NCBI RefSeq assembly: GCF_037076555.1
Contig: NZ_AP029023.1
Location: 1,550,001 to 1,614,000, forward strand
Length of the DNA stretch: 64,000 bases
Direction of reading: 5' to 3'
From: Methylophilus sp. DW102
GTDB lineage: Bacteria; Pseudomonadota; Gammaproteobacteria; Burkholderiales; Methylophilaceae
Shown: piece after piece, positions 58,696-64,000 of the stretch
Layout of the letters: each line of letters starts with the position of its first letter
Position numbering within the stretch: the first letter of the stretch is position 1
Made by a program: the position numbers and the translations under genes
Notes under the pieces: generated by a model
The model's input: only the letters and a program-made list of their open reading frames with translations
Told to the model about the DNA's origin: nothing
Databases searched by the model: none

Positions 58696-59553
58696 TTATT
58701 TTTTAGCTTGCTTGACGTAATCTTCAAGCTCAGAGAAACTTGGACGCTCAGTGGAGTACAAGACCTTGCGGCCGAACTCAACAGCAATTGCAGGCGCATA
58801 CCCATTCAGGCTGGCAAGAAGCGTCACCTTGATGGTTTGAAAGACCTTGGAGCTTTCTTCCAGCTTGGCTTCCAGCACCCCAGCCAGCGGGCCAACAAAG
58901 CCATACGCCAGCAAAATACCGAGGAAGGTACCCACCAGAGCGTGGCCAATCAGCACACCCAGTTCGGTGGGCGGCAAATGCAAACTTTCCATGGTGTGTA
59001 CCACACCCATCACTGCGGCCACAATACCAAAAGCTGGCAAGGCGTCACCGAGTTTTGCAATACAATGCGCTGCCACATGGCCTTCCTGATGGTGGGTTTC
59101 AATTTCGTTATCCATCAGGTTTTCTACCTGGAAGGCATCCATGTTGCCGGACACCATCAAACGCAAGTAATCACAAATAAACTCGACCACATGATGGTCA
59201 TGCTGAATTTTGGGATATTTGCCAAACAAGGCACTGGATTCAGGATCTTCAACATCCTTCTCGATCGACATCAGCCCTTCTTTACGAATTTTGGTCAGAA
59301 TCTCGAACAGCAAAGCCAGCAAATCCATATACATGGCTTTGTTGACATGGGAGCCTTTGAAGGCATTTGGTAAGTCTTTAAGTGTGGCTTTCAATGACTT
59401 GGCATCATTGCCGACAACAAATGCACCTACAGCCCCACCGAAAATCATCACGACTTCCAATGGCTGCCATAGGCCACCCAAGTGCCCCCCGGCCGCTGCG
59501 TACCCGCCAAAAATCGCCCCTAAAATAACGACATACCCGACAATGACTAACAT
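58696..59553 (-). CDS. motA: MotA, flagellar stator protein
   Basis: A 285-residue protein with four membrane helices. ATG 59553 was chosen because it begins the usual MLVIVGYVVILGAIFGGY and has ribosome site GTGGAG. An in-frame ATG 13 codons earlier is possible but has no such site. The charged cytoplasmic loop between helices 2 and 3 carries the rotor-contacting residues (for example IRKEGLMSIEKDVEDPE), and PAFGIVAAVMGVVHTMESL is the conserved third helix. MotA with MotB forms the proton channel that drives rotation. Confidence 0.96.
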   Translation of the reverse strand: MLVIVGYVVILGAIFGGYAAAGGHLGGLWQPLEVVMIFGGAVGAFVVGNDAKSLKATLKDLPNAFKGSHVNKAMYMDLLALLFEILTKIRKEGLMSIEKDVEDPESSALFGKYPKIQHDHHVVEFICDYLRLMVSGNMDAFQVENLMDNEIETHHQEGHVAAHCIAKLGDALPAFGIVAAVMGVVHTMESLHLPPTELGVLIGHALVGTFLGILLAYGFVGPLAGVLEAKLEESSKVFQTIKVTLLASLNGYAPAIAVEFGRKVLYSTERPSFSELEDYVKQAKK

Positions 59554-59624
59554 GCCTACACTCCACAATGGTTTTACCAATGTTAAGAGCATAGCAACAG
59601 GCCAAGGAATTCAATTATCCAAAT

Positions 59625-59645
59625 AAAAGGGCTTTAGCCCCTTAT
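59625..59645 (-). terminator. Weak terminator-like hairpin after the methyltransferase gene
   Basis: On the minus strand the stem GGGC-TAAA-GCCC is followed by TTTTATTT. The stem is short, so some readthrough into motA is likely. Confidence 0.5.
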
Positions 59646-59735
59646 TAAATATGGTTAATTCTGGTTAGATTTCATGCCAGCAACGACAGGCCTAAGCGCC
59701 TGCGATGGCGGATACAAGAAAGGAATAAAGGCTGT

Positions 59736-60584
59736 CTACAGGCTGTAGACGTACAAGGCTGGGGCGTTTTTTTGCGGATAGATGATTCGTTGCGCCGTCA
59801 TGTCTGGCACCGGAAACTCGGAGCTGACAAACAGCGTGCCAGCCGGCATCTCTGCCCTCACCTTTTGCCAGACATCGGGCATCACAGCAGGCGACAAATA
59901 AGCAAAGATGACATCAAATTTTGCAAAGTCCAGTTCGCGGTAGTCACCGAGCGTAAATCTGGCACTGGTGCCAGAAAACAAGGCTCTGACCGCACTGACC
60001 GCCCATGGCAGCGGCGCAATTTCGATACCTGAAACCTCGTCATGCACACGCTGGCTCGCCAAAAACAGGGCGAGATCCCCAATCCCGCTGCCAATATCCA
60101 GCACTTTGAGCGGAGCATCATCGCCATGCTGCTCCAGCACGTGATGCAGCGCGCGCCAGGTGGCAGGGAAAGAAGGATAAAATGGGACCCGGGTGTTGTG
60201 TACAGACCAGTACAGGGTCAAGGTAATGATAAATCCAGCCAGGTAAACCGTGGCAGGCAAGTTAATATGCTGCATGCCAAGGACAGCGACTGGAAAAATC
60301 GCATGAATCCAGCGCCACCAGACTGGCATCTGCGCGGCTTTGGCCAGCAGGCTGACCAAACAAATATGCAGGAGCAGCCAAATCCAGACATGCTCTAGCG
60401 AAATGCCAAGATGGCTTAATTCAAATGCGAATACACTGTTGATCACGCCTGGCGCGAGGCCCGCGATCAACAGTATACTCAGGGTCTGGATCAGTAATGC
60501 CTGGCACCACAACCGTTTTGGTAGCAGGCGCTGTAGCCAGGGTTTGGGCAACAGCGTCTCTACCGAAAGTTTGGCCGATGGCAT
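59736..60584 (-). CDS. Membrane-bound class I SAM-dependent methyltransferase
   Basis: A 282-residue protein. The N-terminal half has about four membrane helices (LLIQTLSILLIAGLAPG, VWIWLLLHICLVSLLA, HAIFPVAVLGMQHI, VYLAGFIITLTLYW). The C-terminal half is a Rossmann methyltransferase with VLDIGSGIGDLALFLA (SAM loop), VSGIEIAPLPW, FTLGDYREL and VIFAYLSPAVM. ATG 60584 has AGGA at good spacing. The substrate is unknown. Lying between flhC and motA, it may modify a membrane or flagellar component, but gene order is the only support. Confidence 0.8.
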   Translation of the reverse strand: MPSAKLSVETLLPKPWLQRLLPKRLWCQALLIQTLSILLIAGLAPGVINSVFAFELSHLGISLEHVWIWLLLHICLVSLLAKAAQMPVWWRWIHAIFPVAVLGMQHINLPATVYLAGFIITLTLYWSVHNTRVPFYPSFPATWRALHHVLEQHGDDAPLKVLDIGSGIGDLALFLASQRVHDEVSGIEIAPLPWAVSAVRALFSGTSARFTLGDYRELDFAKFDVIFAYLSPAVMPDVWQKVRAEMPAGTLFVSSEFPVPDMTAQRIIYPQKNAPALYVYSL

Positions 60585-60630
60585 GCTGAATCCTTTCACT
60601 CACAGAGTGTCGTGACACTGATCCGGCTGA

Positions 60631-61197
60631 TCAGGCAGTCATGGAAACCAGTTTGTAGCTCAACTCTTTTGCCTTTTTGGTTTTGCCGGCACGTGAAGGC
60701 ACATGGCACAAGTTGCAGACATAGTTCTGGTTCAAATCATAGCTATTGACGATGTATTGACCACCACAGCAATGACAGACTTTAGTTGTCAGCATCTTGC
60801 TTTCAATAAAACGTACCAGTGTCCAGGCGCGTGTCAGTGACAACACAGGCTCTTCTTTGGCGTCGGCATCAGGATGCTGTACTTGTTGCATATACAAGGT
60901 ATAGGCTTTGATGATGGCCTGGATGCCGTCTACCCCTGCGTAATCAACCATAAAGCGATAAATGTTGTAGAAAATCGAGGAGTGAATGTTTGGTTGCCAG
61001 GTCAAGAACCAATCGGTAGAGAATGGCAACATGCCTTTTGGAGGAGAAACGCCTTTCATCTCTTTGTACAGCTTGATCAAACGCTCACGTGACAATGTGG
61101 TTTGTGATTCGAGCAACTGCAGGCGGGCGCCCAGTTCGATCATTTGCATGGCCAGTTGAATTTGTTCTGCTTCGTTTACTACACTCTTCTTTTGCAT
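60631..61197 (-). CDS. flhC: FlhC, flagellar master regulator subunit
   Basis: A 188-residue protein. It forms the FlhD4C2 activator of flagellar class II promoters with FlhD. Its signature is the zinc site with Cys pairs KVCHCCGGQY and YVCNLCHVP. The N-terminal part (LAMQMIELGARLQLLESQT, SRERLIKLYKEMKGVSPPKG) is the DNA-binding region. It is 49 bp after flhD. Length and Cys spacing match the family. Confidence 0.97.
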   Translation of the reverse strand: MQKKSVVNEAEQIQLAMQMIELGARLQLLESQTTLSRERLIKLYKEMKGVSPPKGMLPFSTDWFLTWQPNIHSSIFYNIYRFMVDYAGVDGIQAIIKAYTLYMQQVQHPDADAKEEPVLSLTRAWTLVRFIESKMLTTKVCHCCGGQYIVNSYDLNQNYVCNLCHVPSRAGKTKKAKELSYKLVSMTA

Positions 61198-61246
61198 GAT
61201 ATCCTCTTTTCTCTTTCTAATCGCCGTGTGGTGACAACTACGCTGC

Positions 61247-61567
61247 TTATACTGTGGAATCTGCGGCCTGGGCTGACATCAATACCGCGGTATGCAGATG
61301 GGCTTGGGCAGGGTCTTTGGCATAGCTGGTCAACATTCCCAGGATTTCGCTATCATCAAAGCGGAAGCGGGTCAGCAGCATGTTGGTGTTACAGAGTTTG
61401 AGTAACTGCAGATTGGTCAAGTTTTCGAGCAGATCTGCAATTTCCTTGTTAATGCCAAGGCGGAAGATGGCAGTGGCTTTGTCAGCACGGATCAGTTGTT
61501 GCGCCAACATCAGGTAGTTCAGGTTGGCATCCTTGATTTCAGCGAGTAAATCGTTTTGCATGTTCAT
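61247..61567 (-). CDS. flhD: FlhD, flagellar master regulator subunit
   Basis: A 106-residue partner of FlhC, recognised by LLAEIKDANLNYLMLAQQLI, KATAIFRLGINKEIADLL and LCNTNMLLTRFRFDD. It forms the FlhD4C2 complex that switches on flagellar genes, including probably flhB-flhA at the right edge. The ribosome site is GGAG. The 573-bp spacer upstream, with strong inverted repeats, is the likely control region. Confidence 0.97.
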   Translation of the reverse strand: MNMQNDLLAEIKDANLNYLMLAQQLIRADKATAIFRLGINKEIADLLENLTNLQLLKLCNTNMLLTRFRFDDSEILGMLTSYAKDPAQAHLHTAVLMSAQAADSTV

Positions 61568-61599
61568 GATCTTTTCTCCGTTTTTTTGCGTAAATTTAA

Positions 61600-61730
61600 G
61601 TCCGCCTGAGCGTTAGGCGTACTTTGCGCGCAATCATGAACTGCAACAATCAGGGTTTGTCGGTTTATTTTGTAAGACAGACGAAAACAGCCGTGTAGGA
61701 GTTTGTCTTACAAACCCCTACACGGCATTA
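61600..61730 (-). promoter_or_regulatory. flhDC upstream region with nested inverted repeats
   Basis: Two mutually exclusive pairings are visible. GCCGTGTAGGAGTTTGT (61690-61706) pairs with ACAAACCCCTACACGGC (61710-61726) across a CTT loop with one mismatch. TTTGTAAGACA (61669-61679) pairs exactly with TGTCTTACAAA (61704-61714). A smaller hairpin CGCCT/AGGCG lies near 61604-61620. They could be an operator, an mRNA switch or a REP-like dispersed element. Confidence 0.55.
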
Positions 61731-62176
61731 TTCACCAACAATAATATCAATCACTTATCGCTCAAACCTAAAGTTGAGCTACAAGTTCGTTATGTGCAGT
61801 CTGTCAGCATTTTTTGATTTCCAATTCAAAAATTAATTCAAGTTTTCTTGTTGTATTCCGTAAACAATGACTTTTATTCGTTTTCAAGCCGTCTTCATGA
61901 TGGCCAGATACTTTTTCAGATATTCCGGTTAACGTCCCTACTTGATAAAACTTTAGGGTGCACAATCAAAAAAAATCCAAAAATTTGATAAGTCACTGTT
62001 TATTAATCAAAAATATTTTTAGCTTTTACACCCCTTAACAACAGGCAGGCAGCAACTGTGAGAAAGCGGTCAATTCGCCCTTTTATTCCCAACTTAGAAA
62101 TACATTTATCTAGCCAATAATCACTCACAAGACACACGACATGGCGTGGTGTGCAAACCCGGAACGAGTGAAAGAC
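61731..62176. other. AT-rich non-coding spacer between flhD and flhB
   Basis: About 450 bp without a gene. It must hold the flhB promoter and possibly the distal flhDC promoter. I could not identify an FlhDC box or sigma site with confidence. Confidence 0.5.
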
Positions 62177-63349
62177 ATGGCAGCTGAAGACAGCGATATG
62201 GAAAAGACCGAAGACGCGTCCCCCAAGCGATTGGAGAAGGCACGCGAAGACGGCGATGTTCCCAGGTCGCGCGAATTGGCCTCTTGTGCGGTTTTGTTTA
62301 CCAGCGGCATTGCCATCATGATGATGAGCAAGCCGATGGGTGAGGCCATGAAGGATGTATTGCGTCAGGGCCTGAGTCTGGACAGGGCCATGGCGTTTGA
62401 GCCGCAGCTGTTGATTGTGCATATGATCAAAGTGGTGGAACAGGCAATGTGGGCCTTTTTGCCACTGGCAGTCATTGTGGTTGCCGTAGCGATTGCTTCA
62501 CCGATCTTGGTCGGTGGCTGGGTGATGTCGCAGAAATCGCTGGTGCCCAACTTTGGCAAACTCAACCCGATGAAAGGCTTGTCCAATCTGATCTCCAAGA
62601 ACTCGCTGGTGGAGTTGGTGAAGTCGATTGCAAAAACCATCCTGGTTGGTTCTGTCGGCTACACGCTGGTGAAAAAGGATTTGCAACCGATGTTGGGCTT
62701 GTCCAACATGCCGCTGGAATCCGGAATTAGCACTGTCAGCGAACTTATGGTGACCGGCTTTTTAACATTGGCTTCTGCGCTGGTCCTGATCGCCGTGATT
62801 GATGTGCCCTACCAGCTGTATCAATACGCGCAAAAACACAAAATGACCAAACAGGAACTCAAGGACGAATCCAAAGAGTCCGAAGGCAGCCCTGAAATTA
62901 AAGGCCGTATCCGTCAGCAGCAGCGTGAAATGGCGCGCAGAAGAATGATGAGTAATGTGCCCAAGGCAGACGTGGTGATTACTAACCCGACCCACTATGC
63001 CGTGGCGATCAGCTATAAAGAAGGTGAAAATGCAGCGCCTGTCGTCGTTGCCAAAGGCGTCGATGTACTTGCGCAAAAAATCAAGGAAATTGCTGCAGAA
63101 CATAATGTGATGACGCTGGAATCCCCCAAACTGGCACGGGCCTTGTATGCCCATGCCGAGCTGGAGCGCGAGATTCCACAAACCTTGTATGCCGCGGTAG
63201 CGCAAATTTTGGCTTATGTGTTTCAACTGCGCGTGTTCAAGCAGCATGGCGGCGTCCGTCCGGTCATCCCTACTGATGTACCGGTCCCGGACGCACTGGA
63301 TCCACATGCACTGGTCGCAGCGCCTGCCACGGCAACAGATATTGAATAA
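62177..63349 (+). CDS. flhB: FlhB, flagellar export switch protein
   Basis: A 390-residue export-gate protein. The start MAAEDSDMEKTEDASPKRLEKA matches the family; an ATG 12 codons earlier lacks a ribosome site. Four membrane helices span ~35-210. The cytoplasmic domain contains the autocleavage site NPTH in VVITNPTHYAVAISYKEG, which switches export from rod-hook to filament substrates. A 21-bp gap leads to flhA with ribosome site GAGGAG. Confidence 0.97.
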   Translation: MAAEDSDMEKTEDASPKRLEKAREDGDVPRSRELASCAVLFTSGIAIMMMSKPMGEAMKDVLRQGLSLDRAMAFEPQLLIVHMIKVVEQAMWAFLPLAVIVVAVAIASPILVGGWVMSQKSLVPNFGKLNPMKGLSNLISKNSLVELVKSIAKTILVGSVGYTLVKKDLQPMLGLSNMPLESGISTVSELMVTGFLTLASALVLIAVIDVPYQLYQYAQKHKMTKQELKDESKESEGSPEIKGRIRQQQREMARRRMMSNVPKADVVITNPTHYAVAISYKEGENAAPVVVAKGVDVLAQKIKEIAAEHNVMTLESPKLARALYAHAELEREIPQTLYAAVAQILAYVFQLRVFKQHGGVRPVIPTDVPVPDALDPHALVAAPATATDIE

Positions 63350-63370
63350 GCAAGACTGAGGAGTATTTAG

Positions 63371-64000
63371 ATGAATAACTGGCAACAAATAATGGGGAAA
63401 TTGGACGGCCGCAGCATCGCCGCCCCGCTCATTATTGTTTTGCTGCTGGCCATGATGATCTTGCCGTTACCGGCCATCATGCTCGATGTGTTTTTCACTT
63501 TTAATATTGCCTTGTCCATCCTGGTCTTGATGATCGGTCTGCAAACCACCAAGCCGCTGGACTTTATCGCCTTCCCGACCGTACTGCTGATGACCACCAT
63601 GTTGCGCTTGTCGCTCAACGTGGCTTCGACCCGTATCGTGCTGACCGAGGGCCATGCTGGTCCTGATGCCGCCGGTAAAGTGATCGAGGCCTTTGGTCAC
63701 TTTCTGATTGGCGGGAACTATGCGGTCGGAATTGTGGTGTTCGTCATCCTCACCATTATCAACTTTACCGTGATCACCAAAGGTGCGGGCCGGATTGCAG
63801 AAGTGGGTGCACGGTTTACCCTGGATGCGATGCCAGGCAAGCAGATGGCGATTGACGCGGACCTGAACGCGGGCCTGATTGGCGAAGATGAAGCCCGTCG
63901 CCGCCGTAAAGAAGTCGGCCAGGAATCCGAATTCTATGGCGCGATGGACGGTGCAAGCAAGTATGTGCGCGGGGATGCGATCGCCGGGATCTTGATCATT
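63371..64000 (+). CDS. flhA: FlhA, flagellar export apparatus protein (5' part)
   Basis: The first 210 codons of FlhA; the gene continues beyond the right edge. Membrane helices are seen at ~20-45, ~50-65 and ~105-140. Family blocks include [48 protein letters not shown] and [19 protein letters not shown] with the [20 protein letters not shown] loop (FHIPEP region). FlhA forms the export gate ring with a cytoplasmic domain that binds chaperone-substrate complexes. It is co-transcribed with flhB. Confidence 0.97.
   Translation, partial: MNNWQQIMGKLDGRSIAAPLIIVLLLAMMILPLPAIMLDVFFTFNIALSILVLMIGLQTTKPLDFIAFPTVLLMTTMLRLSLNVASTRIVLTEGHAGPDAAGKVIEAFGHFLIGGNYAVGIVVFVILTIINFTVITKGAGRIAEVGARFTLDAMPGKQMAIDADLNAGLIGEDEARRRRKEVGQESEFYGAMDGASKYVRGDAIAGILII

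Overview
The window looks like a chromosomal segment of a betaproteobacterial methylotroph, most likely Methylophilaceae (Methylophilus/Methylovorus type). The evidence is a formaldehyde-activating-enzyme (Fae) homologue, a PQQ dehydrogenase, an FlhDC-controlled flagellar system, PEP-CTERM proteins, a tmRNA with tag ANDETYALAA, and the order tyrA-aroA-cmk-rpsA-ihfB-lapB. The genus is inferred from gene content, not from a search.

Region 1 (1-11.6 kb, all minus strand) holds a TPR/SPINDLY-type glycosyltransferase cut by the window edge, mnmC, and a tightly packed lipid-modification block. That block contains two cyclopropane-synthase-like methyltransferases, DUF2878, DUF1295, a DUF6134-like exported protein, a lipocalin lipoprotein, an acyl desaturase, an FAD amine-oxidase-like protein and DUF1365. 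Overlapping stops and starts suggest one or two operons acting on membrane fatty acids. Region 2 (11.6-18 kb, plus strand) holds a lipoprotein PQQ dehydrogenase, two PEP-CTERM proteins, a small basic orphan, and a three-gene unit of a CheX-like phosphatase, a response regulator and a membrane coiled-coil protein. Region 3 (18-28.6 kb) is housekeeping: ssrA, tyrA, aroA, DUF2061, cmk, rpsA, ihfB, lapB, pyrF, a ComEA-like protein, tRNA-Ser(GGA), an aldehyde dehydrogenase and DUF779.

Region 4 (28.6-64 kb) is a long motility and chemotaxis island. On the minus strand, in transcription order from the right, are flhD, flhC, a membrane methyltransferase, motA, motB, a CheZ-like protein, cheY, cheA, cheW, seven chemoreceptors, a Fae homologue, cheR, cheD, cheB, cheY and cheZ. 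At the right edge flhB and flhA begin on the plus strand. Signals from the receptors go through CheW/CheA to two CheY proteins; CheR, CheB and CheD adapt the receptors, and CheZ and probably the CheZ-like protein dephosphorylate CheY.

The most unusual points are the Fae homologue, with a duplicated C-terminal motif, inside the chemotaxis operon; a 28-codon ORF between two receptors whose perfect ribosome-binding site is buried in a long-range stem; and about 1.3 kb of nearly identical DNA shared by two receptor genes. Others are a GDIDLF C-terminus shared by CheD and the CheZ-like protein, and a strong double inverted repeat upstream of flhDC. All functions are read from sequence motifs; no database search was possible.
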